From Ancylostoma caninum (Eukaryota > Nematoda > Chromadorea > Rhabditida > Ancylostomatidae), in assembly GCA_037903475.1 (NCBI GenBank), contig JBAJFG010000611.1, positions 4,337,092 through 4,401,091 on the forward strand: a stretch of 64,000 nucleotides of DNA, in the 5' to 3' direction. The first letter of the stretch is position 1; each line of letters starts with the position of its first letter. Under the pieces are notes generated by a model. That model was not told the DNA's origin and searched no databases. It saw only the letters and a list, made by a program, of their open reading frames with translations. Of the stretch, positions 1-11,644 are shown in pieces. Position numbers and translations under genes: made by a program.

Positions 1-1817
1 AAACATCCTGCTCGATTGTGGAGTACTTCTGCTGGTTGACTATGTGTGGTATAGTTAAGCTTTATTTTAGCACGCTCTACTTGTAAACTCTGCTGATTCA
101 TACGTTATTATACCTGTCGAGTTTGACACCTCAATCTCCATTTCCCCTTCGGAGTCATCAGATGCACCGTCAATTACTCCATCGAACAAAAACAAACAAA
201 TTCGGAGGGATCACTGCTCTATCATCCCCATTTTATACTCAACCGTGGGTTGACGTCGGAATTGGGCTGCATTTTGCGCTTCCTGCACCCACACCAACAC
301 CTATTGTCTTGAAGCGTAGCGTTGAATAATTTCTTACTAGTCGAGCACGCAAGAAGGCTCGTATACCGCTGTTCTTTTGCTGTTACTACTTTATATACAC
401 ACGTATCAGTTGTAATGCATCGTTACTAACGAAGTAGTAGTGACCCGTTTCTGGCCCCGAGGAAGCTACCAGGTTGCCTAGCCGGTTTCAGCACCACAGA
501 AGTCTTTCCTTCCTACTCCGTTTGTTGTTTTTGTTGGTAGCGTAGTCATTCTCCTTGTCTTTCGGCCCAGGAGAAACTTATTTTTCGGTTTTTTTATATA
601 ATTTCTGGGAATTTTCAGGTTTCATTGTTAACAACTCTCGTTGTTATTTGATGATGTTATTGTTGGTGAATACCAAAATATCCAGAATGTGTTTTGCTTT
701 GAGTTATCCAGAAATCTTCCTGAAGCGATCAGAAGGTTCCTTCTGGTTGATTATATGGATCATGTGCTGTTTATGAGTAATTGCCCCTCTAACTTAGTGA
801 AATTTTATGAGATCTGTAACAAATCCCTTTCTTGATCACTTTTGGATGATGATTCTTTTCTTAATAAGTGCTCATATTATTCAATTTTCTTAAACTCCAA
901 GTTAATCCGTCGAACAATTGAAAAGAAATATATTTTATCCAGGAATTTTCCCGAGGATGTGGAAGAGGTGTTTCGCTAGGGTCGGGAAACCTACAAAAAT
1001 TGAAACCCGTTAGGTTTCCCTTCTTTCTCAATAATCCTGGAAATCTCCCGCAAATACAAGCACTTCTTTGTGGAGTAATGTTTATGGTTGCAGAGAAATC
1101 ATGAGTCTAGTTAGGGGACGAGGATTCGAATAGAAAGAGCTTTTAGAAAGGATACCAGCGTTATTTTATTCCTAACTTGACATGGATGGGATTCCAATAG
1201 TTGTTGTAAAAGGATCAGATGTCCTACATAGCCCGTCAGTACTAGTATTGTTACCCTTTCATCCATCCAGACAATGCTATCAATTCAGTCCTAATAACTC
1301 AATTTGTTTTTTCTTTTTTAAATCAAGCACTATGCGACTTCTAATTGTTGCAGAACAAATATGAGCACTGCCCAGAACGACAACAAACTTCTTTCCGCAA
1401 CATGTTTCATTCCAGACTCCAGTCACTAATCAAGCAATTTTACTTATGAATGTGCATAATTGGCTGCATTCATCGTCACTGATTGTTTTTCACAACTTGT
1501 TTACGATCAGATACATGGAAAGTTTTCGCCTTATTTTTCCTGATTAACACAGCAAAATATTAACTCCTTGGATAAAAGGTTAGATTGTTCCCAACAACTC
1601 ATAACTTACGACGCAACTGGCAAGTTGTAAAAACATCTACATGCAAAGCTGCACTCGAATACTTCCTCTAGTCTGATATATTCAAAACTATGTATAGATG
1701 TTAAATACACGATTTGGTGGACTTACTAGCCAGTAAACTCTCCGCTAGACGAATTCTTTGGTGTGGAAGTGGGGGTGGGGAGACGCCGGAAAAAGTGAGT
1801 TTCCGTCTCTGATTTAC
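1..1817. other. No gene established
   Basis: AT-rich sequence with short open frames only. A perfect 9-bp hairpin (GGGAAACCT...AGGTTTCCC) lies at about 983-1020. On the minus strand a frame is open from about 1042 down to about 866 behind an acceptor-like TTTCCAG. It could be a downstream exon of the gene at 1818-2053, but its phase does not join directly, so it is not called. The plus-strand frames at 123-329, 555-835 and 1182-1364 have no supporting splice sites. Confidence 0.4.
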
Positions 1818-2053
1818 CTTTAGAATAGGCGAGAAACTCATGTAGTGCAGAGCTCTAAGCGGAAGCTGGAACATTACTTGTCCTAGTTCATCTAGCGCCA
1901 ACCCTCCAAAAATATAGAACTTAGAAACTTTCTCGACGCTAGAATCGAGTTTTTGAACTACGGAAATCGGAATTCCGTTCATTCCTGATGTATTAATTAG
2001 CATGAGCAGTTGCTGGGAGCTGAGAGCACTTCTGTCTAATTCTAGTAGGGGTC
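1818..2053 (-). CDS. Internal exon of an unidentified gene
   Basis: A 236-nt minus-strand exon with an acceptor reading AATTTCTCAATCAG and a donor reading CTAAAG/GTAAAT. It opens with the last two bases of a codon and ends on a complete codon. The translation is rich in Leu, Ser and Val (SSQQLLMLINTSG near the start, FQLPLRALHYM near the end), has no stop, and looks like a globular, mostly helical domain. I do not recognise the family. No partner exon with matching phase was established on either side, so the gene is partial in this annotation. Real exon status rests on the two splice sites plus an unusually long open frame for this AT-rich DNA. Confidence 0.5.
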
Positions 2054-2905
2054 CTGATTGAGAAATTCGAAACAATACAAAACATCTCGCTGGATTAATA
2101 ATTTCGCAGAAAATCTCTAGGATCAAAAAAGAATAGTAAATTTCACATGAAGGTGCATGTCAACATTGCGAATTTATGGCCTTTGCTCTTTGAACCGATC
2201 TTTGATCATTCATTCTAAATTACAATAGATCCTCATATGGAGAGGAGAGATCCTCGACATCTGACACAATTAGGTTTTTTCTGATTTTTGGTAAACCAGT
2301 CTTTCATGTGAATTAAAGGAGAGTCCCATAGTTGCTTTTTTCGCCGTGTATCTCAATCTCTCTGCGGAGGCGCATTTACTCTCCAGAAACTTTTTGAATT
2401 ATCTGTTCAGAATCCTTTCCTTGAGTTCGGCTTACCACGTTTAACGCCTTTACATGTTAAAAAACATGTTCAAACCTAGGGAAATCTTCAGTTTTAGCAC
2501 TTCGCATGCTTTGAAATTATAGTGTACAACATAAAATAAAGTAAATGGTATGGAGAAAGCTCTAGCTCCAACTGGTACTACGAGGAATGCAGCACTTCTT
2601 TCAACTCAGTGAAGGGGTATAAAAACATCTTCGACAAAGTAAAGGCCATGCGCTAGAGTTTAGCGTGCTCGGAAATTCCATAGAATTTCTGTGAAGTGGA
2701 CTAATAGCTGAATCGCTGCTCCTTTTCTAATTGAATCTCTGTTACAACTGAATCAAACAACCTCTCCTCTACATATGAAGAGCAAGAAAAACCTGTACTT
2801 ATAGATTCTTCCTCCGCTAATGTCTCTACCAATTTTATGGGAAGCTGCAGTTGCGAACTGAACCAGTCCAGCTATTTTTTTCAGCAATTACTGCATTTCT
2901 TGCAG
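2054..2905. other. Intergenic or unassigned
   Basis: No confident exon. A plus-strand frame is open from about 2744 to 2912 in front of the exon at 2906; a first exon of the 2906-5008 gene may lie here (a possible donor follows GGAAGCTGCA near 2849), but its 5' acceptor or start could not be fixed. A short palindrome ACATGTT...AACATGT sits near 2453-2472. Confidence 0.35.
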
Positions 2906-5008
2906 ATGCATGCTTAATCCGAATATATTTCACTGCTTTCAAGATTCTCATTGACAAAGCAACTGGTAATTAAAAGTGCGTAGTAATTGGTGACCCGAAA
3001 TGTCTTCCATTTGAAGCTGCGGAATCACCGAGGATGGAGAAAATTTTTCTTTTTTCGTCCTATGCTCTCAAGAAATTGTTTACACCTATTCTTTTCCATA
3101 ATACATTTTCCGAAATATGGAGGCCTATTTCCGTACAACCCTATGAAGAATCGTATGAATGTGCATTATTATGCGTGTTTCGTCGTGACAACTGCTGACA
3201 GCACGAATTTCGAATCTCTCAGACATCAAAACACGCAGAAACCGAGTTAAATGTGTCAGTTTCAGCATTGCGGGCTCATCCCGAACGAGAAACCGACAAA
3301 CTGGCGTCGTGGCTGCTCTCTCGACTACTCTACAAATCCCTGTAAGTTGACAGTCTTTTACCTTTGCAGAAATAGAAGTTGGCAGTAGTTTTCAAAGCTT
3401 ATTTGACTGGATGGGGTTGGGGTTAACGAAGATCGCTCTTCAGCCTATTTTTCCATTTCCTTTGACTTTTTTTCTGGCTGCGGATGGTCGTCTTCTTTGC
3501 AAACAGTTGTCTAATGAATGACATTTCCACGAAAAGCAATTCACGCAGTCGAGCTGCAACAAAGAGACGTCATCTTGTTGTAGATGCGTGGGTGCACCAT
3601 TGCATTTTGACGAATGCAAGTGATGCCTTACTCAAAAAGGTTTCTATAACTACGCATCTTATACTCTTTCTACAATTTCAACCTCAACCAGAAACTTAAC
3701 TTCTACTTCAATTTCTTGGGTGTTAGTATGCTAAGGTCCTTCCGATTTTTTTTCAATCCTAGTCTGTTCTCTGGCCATTGGCAAAATATCCAACGTCATT
3801 CGAAAACAACTTCCTTTTCTATACTATCATGTTTTTGCTAAAGATCTTCGATTGAATAATGTTTTGCGCCCGGCCACAACATCTTATCTCACTTGACCGC
3901 AGATGCCATAACGAACAGGTGTCCGTAGTTCCGTCTCCTACAGACTAGACACTTGATTCATAAAATTGAAATATGGGTTACGTCACTGTTGTTTTGAGGC
4001 GAATTCTACAGAGAATGTTATTCTCAAACATTCTATAGCACATATGTACCTAGATAGAGTATAAAAAATTGTGGAAAATTTGCAGTTGAAAAAACTTAAT
4101 CTAACACAAAGCAATCATTCAGCGATGTTGACCACCCCCCTTTCGTATCTTTGACGCAGAAAAGAGTTTGAACCCCTTCCTATATTTTCCTTACAAAGTT
4201 ATCGCCAGTAAGGCCTACTGAACATCTTTGTTGGCAAAGGATGGTCACTATCACTATTACCTGAAGTCACAGATCAACTCATAATTGCTTTTACATTTCT
4301 AGTTATTTATCTAGCTTTCACATCTCTAGTGATTCATCTACTTTACGATGATATTTTTGCATTTACGTCCTGAGCAAATGTTCACTTTTGGACAAATCAT
4401 AGAGTCGGGTGAAGTAATACATGCAGAATACACATATACTAATCAAGAAAGTATAGTGCTCCAAATCTATGAGAAATTGAACGATTTCGGACTGTAGCTA
4501 ATTTTCCAAATGCGAGGAGAGACATGCTATGACCATCATAACTAAGAGATTTGTTAACTTCAGCTGTGATCCTGATCGGGGATCTTTTAAGCTCGATCTG
4601 TATTCTCGCATCCATTGTATTGAGTTTCATAGTTCCCATCTTATTTTAGATTTTGACAAGGTGAGAAATTCGTCTGAGTTGATATTAGTTCTGCTAGTAG
4701 GTTTTGGAACCCGTAACTAGATCATGCAATATAATGTCTGATTACGATCCTATTCTTTGAACTGATACGATTGAATCTTAACATTCTGATCGTAATCTCA
4801 TGAACTGTAAGGCCGAAACATAGATATGTAAATTATTTGAGTAATATCTTCCTTAAAAACACTGCCCCGCTCCAGGATCATTTTCAAGGCTCTACACCGT
4901 TTGGAGATGTGTTCTCCCGCTACCAATAATTTTATGTTTACGGAATTCAAATTTGGGTTTCAGAAAACTAGATCCAATACTTGTCTCCGAGTGAAGCCTT
5001 CCGAGTGA
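2906..5008 (+). CDS. Seven-exon gene model, partial at 5' end, BRCT-like segment
   Basis: Exons at 2906-2965, 3266-3341, 3507-3639, 3692-3725, 4427-4493, 4564-4660 and 4964-5008. Each exon phase fits the next, and the last ends at TGA 5006-5008. Acceptors at 2906, 3266, 4564 and 4964 are good nematode types (CTTGCAG, GTTTCAG, ACTTCAG, GTTTCAG); those at 3507, 3692 and 4427 are weaker. Introns are 300, 165, 52, 701, 70 and 303 nt. The third exon contains RRHLVVDAWVHHC, resembling the last strand and helix of a BRCT domain (hydrophobics followed by W-x3-C), which would suggest a nuclear DNA-damage or phosphopeptide-binding role; that is inference from a short match. The remaining product is unrecognised. 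The 5' end is missing because the first listed exon starts inside a codon. Confidence 0.45.
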
Positions 5009-5842
5009 AGCGTGGATTGAACTACATCGTGCCTGTAACAGAGAAATTGCAATGAAAATTGAAGGCAAAAGTAATGTAACCTTGTGAATGGCAGAGGTCC
5101 AGTAATTGCGAGATGTAGTGACGAATTTCTCAGATGTTCTGAATGTAATTTTTTTGGCTAGTTTCGCTTGCTTCTTACATGATCCTCACCTCAGGAGTAA
5201 AGTGTGTAATTCCATTCATTCAAGGAAAAAGAAAAAAAGGGGACAGGAATGCTTAAAAGCCATTTGTGGAGTCGAGGGTTTTACGACGTCTTCTGCAAAA
5301 AACTGGAAGCAAACCCTGGATTTCCTTGAGAAATTTATCCCATATAGAATTTTTCTCCGGATTAGTTTGGTCTAAATCAATAGTTTTACGATTATCTATA
5401 TCATAACTATGTTATCCTATGTCTAAACTAGTGAACGGCGGTGAAACGAAAGTACGGGGTGCGGTAAAAGTTTTTGGACAAGCATAATTGATCTTCAAAA
5501 CATGGGGAAGAAGAAATTGAAGAAATCGGTAGTTGTTATAAGTCAGCAGTTCAGTTGTAAACACAAATAATATTTTAGATCCCAGAATTCCCTGGTAGCG
5601 ACCCAGGCTTGAAAAAAAAAGGAAAATCTTAGGCACGACTTTGTCCCGGCGCGCACACTGATGAAGTCAAATTCATCTCGAACCTCCTCTAAAGTTCCGG
5701 AACAGAGTTCAAATTCCTCTGTGATGTTGAAAAAGCCTTGACCCATAGAATCTTCGAAACACCACGGTATCTTCCAAGATATGTGTAGGACCTCGGTAGG
5801 CGATTATTTATCCACACCTCTGTAGTAGAGAGAAATACTCAC
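5009..5842. other. Unassigned sequence 3' of the 2906-5008 model
   Basis: Contains only short frames on both strands. The minus-strand frame at 5543-5746 has a vaguely reverse-transcriptase-like look but no catalytic motif, so no call is made. Confidence 0.3.
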
Positions 5843-6091
5843 TTTAGGAGGCAATTTCATCATTCTATATATCCCAATATGGGATCTATACATTAATAAA
5901 GAGCCAGTTAGCAATTCTATTACGGAAAACAGCGGTGAAATCGGAATCGCCACTAAACCGGCGAAAATAGCTATAGTCTTCTTCGCCAGCGGTGATAGTT
6001 GAATGTTCGCGCACCGTGTCTGTTTTTCTCTGCATCCTCTCCAATCTCTTTGCACTTTCTCGTCCTCTTCTTCTCTGCGGCGTGTCCCCAA
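5843..6091 (-). CDS. Possible exon encoding a hydrophobic segment
   Basis: Minus-strand frame ending at a donor (CCTAAA/GTGAGT) at 5843/5842. The translation begins with a charged stretch rich in Arg and Glu, followed by a hydrophobic run (TIAIFAGLVAIPISPLF) that could be a membrane span. No good acceptor was found upstream; an in-frame stop precedes the frame near 6092, so the 5' boundary is uncertain. The opposite strand is also open here (5992-6363). Product unknown. Confidence 0.25.
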
Positions 6092-6363
6092 CTATCTTCC
6101 CCCGTGGAACAGACTATATGGAAGCGCGATTTCCATGCTTGTTGGCAAAAATTTTGACCACTGTCAAAATTGAAGCTAACAATGGATCTAGGGATACCCT
6201 ACCTAGTCTCCAATCTGGAGATTTTTCTAGGTTTCACAGTGGAAGGCCTCCAAACTCCCACAGGAACACAGAGTCCACGTCTCACCTTTACTTTCCGAAG
6301 TCTGTGTACCTACGAGAGCAACGAACATTGATACCAGAAATAATATTTATGCTGTGGTTATAA

Positions 6364-7084
6364 ACAAAAAATGACCATTAATTATAAGAGATTGCTCTCT
6401 CGTATGTTTTCAGCGAGCGATTATGCGTGTCCAAAGACTTTTGCCGCACCCTCTACACTCAGTTTCAAAGATTGATTTGCTTATGTTCACAAGAATCATG
6501 CGAAAGTAGGTAAGGTCCCACTCACGAGATCATTAACGTTTTTCGAAATCTGCACCTGCAACATTTGTTCATCATTTTCTAAGGAATGCTGTGTGACCTT
6601 ATTCTGATCACTGACTAGTTTGTGACATATCTAGAGCAGCTTCATTTATAACAGTACATATCATATGATATTATAACAATATGTAGAAACGTGTAGTAAC
6701 AATATTCAACTACATTATAACAACTTCACGTAGGTAGTACGGAACTAGTTCAAATTTTGTTTCCGCTCTACATTCAATTCACATGGCAGTGCATGCGTAA
6801 ATTTGGCTATTCCCGCTTGTTTCATTGTTTTATTGCATGTGAATCTAAATCAATCTTGGTAATCAACTTCTGGGTTTTTTCTGTATGCGCATTTGTAAAA
6901 GTGCTGGCGGCTACGCATGTAGTACGTTTTCAGAAATTGGAGCCGCAGCTGTCACACATATTCATAGCATCATGGTGAATCAAAGTACTAGAAGCACATC
7001 GACATTTTGAAGAATCAGTCCAGTATTTCAGTCTTGCAAATTACTTGGATAAACGAATAATTGCATTTTTGAAATGGTTTTAAT
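6364..7084. other. No gene seen
   Basis: AT-rich, short frames only; nothing recognised. Confidence 0.35.
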
Positions 7085-7546
7085 GTCCTTACGCGCAATC
7101 GGCGGAAAGTTTTTGAGTGCGCCCAGCATGGGGCGCGTGCGCGGCGCGGCCCTCTTGTGGCAGCGGTCCCCCGTGGCTCGTCAGATTTTTGGCCCAGGTG
7201 AGTGTTTTTCCTTCATCTTTTTCTCTGATTGAAGTCCATCTGAAGGTGTAAGGCCTGTGGCGATGTCGACTGGACGGCCCAGCATGCCTCATGAAAACAA
7301 TAAAAACAAGCATTTGGGGCATGCATGGGGAAAACGTGCGAGATATGAGGCACGCAGGCCGTCGACATCGGTCAGCCACAGGCCTCACAGCTCCAGATAA
7401 ACTTCAGTTAAAGAAAAAATGAAAGAAAAACGCTTACCTGGGCCAAGAATCTGACGAACGACTGGGGACCGCTGCCACCAGAGGGCCGCGCCGCGCGCGC
7501 GCCGCATGCTGGGCGCGCTCGAAAATTTTCCGCCGGTTTTGAGGAC
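7085..7546. repeat. GC-rich foldback (long inverted repeat)
   Basis: Two arms of roughly 200 nt, about 7085-7290 and 7330-7546, are imperfect reverse complements around a loop near 7290-7325. The outer ends share GTCCT and CGGCGG. Each arm carries a block of alternating GC (GCGCGCGGCGCGG), then GGCAGCGGTCCC, then GGCCCAGGT. On the plus strand the left arm reads CCCAGGTGAGTG; on the minus strand the right arm reads CCCAGGTAAGCG, both perfect or near-perfect 5' splice-site sequences pointing into the loop. Base composition differs sharply from the AT-rich surroundings, which indicates a foldback or MITE insertion. The minus-strand 99-residue frame inside it is explained by the GC content, not by a gene. 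Confidence 0.85.
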
Positions 7547-10470
7547 TTTGTATCTTTTCATTGGTATTCATTCGAAAAATTTGATCAACATTCAAATGCC
7601 AGCGTACTCACAACAAGCTATCACACATAAGCGAAATAGTGAGTAGAACGAGAAGAGGTGGAGCGAATCTTGGCAAGGTCAGGCTTCGGCCCTCTTCGTA
7701 CATGCATTATTTAGCTGTGAATTAGTTCAGAAAGGGAAAGACGTGCTCATCAATGCTGCTAACGAAGCTCATTACCTGAATTACTGGTGATGAATCCGCG
7801 AAATCTTGTCGTCTCATCGTGGAAATGATCCATGTTATTGCGGGAGTGAATGTGTACGTTTTCTCTTCACAAGGGTCTTGCGCAGAATGTAAAATTCTCG
7901 GGACCACTATTCTGCATAAACTTCTTGGATCTATGCGGGTCCAACTGAACGGGTTTAATTTTGTTGTTCAAAAAACTTTTGATGCATGGGTAAGTTTTAT
8001 CTTGTTTTTTATACCTGCTGCTAATAGCTGCTATTAAACCTCTGAGAAGGGTATATTTATCGTGGGCAGTGTTAGGAGTAGTGCCTGCGACTATTTATCA
8101 TAAGGAAATGTGTAACAGAGTTTGCTCTTCTCTTTCGCTTTCGCTCAATACCAAATAGAACTACAATTAAGGCTCAATTAGCTGATTGACTAACACGCGT
8201 ATTCACTGGTGCACACGCAGAGAATGAGAAAGCTATAGTGGAAATACCAGAAAAGGCTTCATAGTAACAAGGAGAAAAAAAACGCCTTCACACGGAACAA
8301 GCTGACACCTATACACCATTCCCGCAGCGCGGTTGACTTGGTCGCAAGATCCCGGCTATGCTTTGTTCTAACTCGGAGCTTCTCGAAGGTGTGTCGTAGA
8401 TATGTCAGTCAAGACTGTGACTACCGGTCCAGAAGCTCGAAATGAGAGACACAGTGCCTTCCATAGGTGCAGTCTCTTACTAATATCTATTGCACGTATA
8501 ATAAACTTCCTCACCAGGAATAATCGAAAGATTGGACTGTGGTGCCTTCATATTCCATGCTATTCCATCAAATCCCATAAACAATTTCGTTGCCTTAGCT
8601 GATCCAAAAATCTACAAATATAGTCTGTCTTATGCGCAGGTATGCGATGGGAATGATTTAGCTTAACCAATGTTAGGGACAGAGCGGTCTGGTTCCCATT
8701 GGAGATATAATAGAACCGACCCCCTTCCTGCAGCAAGAGCGTCAAGGTTTGGGAATGCCTTTGGTGGGGAGGGTGTGGAATTGGTGCAGATTTACGGTAG
8801 GGGCCTTATGAAAACGGGAAGGTGTGATTCCAAAATGGCTGGGATTCATTCGTCCCGCCAGTGAGTGTGGATGCGACCATAGATAAATAGGGGTGAAAAA
8901 AGGAGTGCATTTTGGAATACGAATCCAACAGCTGAATAGGGGTTCATTTTTATTCAATACAATTCATTAGATGGTATACCATGCGAATCATCAAACAAAC
9001 ATAAGACACGCATAAAACGTCCACGAAAAACTAGCCAAACAGTAGCCAGAATTATGGAAATAGGCTAGATATAACCGAAGGTTAATAAAAAAGGGAACAG
9101 GAACAATTCCCAGGAAAAAAAAACTTCTGCTTACCAAGTATGCACACTTATTTCTTTATTTATTTGTTTGTGAGCGGAAACACAATGTTAATCACAAATG
9201 ACAACAAAGGGGAAAAATATGAACTTCAAAACGAAGAAAAAAACTATTGAAAGCCGTGGTGAACAGCATTTATAACTACAACCACTCATGATGGTTCAGG
9301 AAACATTTCATCAAACAATAGTGCGTTTCACCACGGACGATAGTTGAGAAGACAGCAGAGAGGAAAAGAAAGCGAGAAAGTGTGCAGTGTGCAGCAATTG
9401 AAGAGGGGTGAGGGAAAAGCAGGTTATCCGCACGGTTGCTCAACTTTCGTCGCGTTTGGGGCAGACTGTAACCTGTAGACCAAAACAAGGTCATCTTCCT
9501 CATGAAGCGAGGGAAGGTATTTTAAACATGAGGTTTTGAGCAGAAACCAGGGGAATGTTAGTGTATTTATACTTGTGCAGCCTCATCCACAGTTTACTAA
9601 TGGAACTGTTTCAAATGACTTCGAGGCTTGAACTGAAGCGTTGGATTCAAGTTTGTTCAAAATGACTTCCCAAATCACGAATGATATCAGTTTTGTCTAA
9701 TTGGTCATCACCACGACAATAAACGGCGTGATGATTTTCAAAAACTACTCGCACCATGTAACTGGCAATGCACAGCGATAGTCATGATGAAAAAGGAATG
9801 TATTGATCTATTGAGGTGCTGCATATTGTGAAATATTGATCGGCAAATAAATGTAATTGTAAAAGGCAATGAATATTCCCTGCTTTTAATCGATCGAAAC
9901 GAATCAGTTTGGCCACTGTATCAAGTATGCCTATATGATCGTTTTTATAAGAACTCAACGAGAATGGCTAGCACATCCACCTTATAAAGTGGTTGACGGA
10001 AAATATGAGCTATCGAAGCACGCCTTTAGCATATGAATGTTTGTCCATTGTTTCTTACAAATCAATGTCAACGTCTATCACTGATGTTTTCGCACTTTCT
10101 GCTCCTTATTTTCGCTCATTTTATCCATGGCTATGCCGGAGGCAAAATGAGGTGATATTTGCTACGCAAGCATCCAAGGAAGTCTTAAATTTTGGTGAAA
10201 ACCGGACTAATATACGCACACGAGGGAGGGGAGGGCGGGGGAGGGGGCATAAGTTATTGTACAACGTTGATTCACTAATTTCTTCGCCATGCTGATGAGC
10301 TGCTGTCTCAGCCAGGTTTTTCTGTGCTCTTTAATGTAACGATTAGAGAAAGTCTTGAAATATTCTACAGTTGGAACTAGATTTTGCAAAAGGCCTCCGT
10401 TTTGGAGCAGTTGGTGTTGAAACACATTTTCGAAAAAAAATTAAACTCGTCATGGTAATTTTGCCTGCAG
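7547..10470. other. Intergenic or intronic, no gene established
   Basis: About 2.9 kb with short frames only. AT-rich, with A-tracts around 9100-9240. A minus-strand frame at 10207-10425 contains a possible exon with an acceptor-like ATTTCAAG and a donor-like TTA/GTGAAT, but one boundary is poor, so it is not called. Confidence 0.35.
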
Positions 10471-10557
10471 AATCTACAAAATCTTCAAGGCGACATTTTG
10501 AGACAGCTGCCTAGACATTTTTCAAAGCACAAGAAGTCCCGATTTTTCCGCTCCTGA
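10471..10557 (+). CDS. Possible terminal exon
   Basis: The acceptor TTTTGCCTGCAG ends at 10470, followed by an open frame of 28 residues (start NLQNLQGDILRQLPRHF) and a TGA at 10555-10557. Composition is Gln, Lys and Arg rich and protein-like, but the exon is short, no upstream partner was identified, and chance is possible. Product unknown. Confidence 0.22.
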   Translation, partial: NLQNLQGDILRQLPRHFSKHKKSRFFRS

Positions 10558-11221
10558 CCATGACTCCCCATGAAATTGCTTATAAGAAGTAAGAGAAAGG
10601 ACAACTGCGGATACTCCATGCTCCCTCTATCAGTCAATTTTAACCGATTTCGCCTTCGCCTTCGAGAAAAAACCTACCAGAGGTCTGAGCAGTAATTAAG
10701 GATTGGATGAGCTGAATGATCTGAAAACCAAGCTAAAATCATACATATTGGCCGCTGAAGAGCAAGAATTAGGCTGAGATAGGGGCCAGATGTGACTCAA
10801 GAGATATAAGCTTAGTTTTTCCATCCAAGGAACTCTGGAAAGAGCCTCATTGCTCTTGGGGACACCTCCATTATGAAGATTTTAAATGAGTGTCTCGTAA
10901 TCGTAATCTGAGGCGGTGCGATGCTTGATCCGACGCAACATCTGTGCCAGAAGCTATTTTTTTTTTAGCTGAATATATCGGAAATGCGGACTGAATCAGT
11001 GCTGTTGGCAGCACTAAAAATCTGCACCGGATGTTTGCACTAGTTTTTTTTTTGGCCATCCTGTAGGTTTCCAAGGAGAGTTTGTTATCGAAACATACTT
11101 TAGATCCAGCGCTATTACCGGAGATCCGAATTTTTGCCTCACAGAAACTGGGCCATAATGTAACCATGACTTTGCTCCTTTTAATTATTTCTGTGAATGA
11201 AATGTCATATTATGCTCATTT

Positions 11222-11455
11222 TTTTGCCCCCCCCCCCCGAGAGTGGGTCGGCAAATTTTTGAAATTACTTTACAATACATATAAAGATCTTGTATTAGCA
11301 TTATTTTTAATATAATTTTTATTAATTATTTATTATTATAATTAAGGTTTTTACTAATTTTATTTTCCGTCTGGGTCCCCAAAACGGCGGAGACCCCACT
11401 TTTTTTCCAACGCCCCCTCCCCCCCCCCCCGCCCACTTTCTGCGTCCGCCACTGG
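11222..11455. repeat. Repeat with poly-C tracts
   Basis: Two cytosine tracts (about 11228-11239 and 11416-11431) flank an AT-rich core. The right end reads CGCCACTGGTAATC. The same layout, a long C tract followed by CGTCACTGGTAATT, occurs at 17941-18003, so the two loci look like copies of one dispersed element with an unstable C tract. The coding frames across it are low complexity. Confidence 0.55.
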
Positions 11456-11644
11456 TAATCATATATTATAATATTGAACGAAGGTGTCCACTTTATTGGC
11501 GAATGATATTAATAATGGCAAATTTATGAGTTGCAAATCAGAAGTCCGTGAGATAACTACATAAACGGCTTCTATCACGATTTTGATGGATCTGAGATTC
11601 GCAAATCATGAAAATGCTTTGAGTTCGGATGAAGAGCTACTATA

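Noticed and set aside
1182..1364. Inverted paralogue of the exon at 1818-2053 (shared DGIPI/NGIPI)
   Set aside because: Similarity covers only about 15 bases and does not extend.
5543..5746. Possible reverse transcriptase fragment on the minus strand
   Set aside because: Resemblance to RTE-type enzymes is superficial; the YADD-type catalytic motif is absent and alignment did not extend.
7089..7388. 99-residue minus-strand frame
   Set aside because: Lies inside the GC-rich foldback; open because of composition and arm symmetry.
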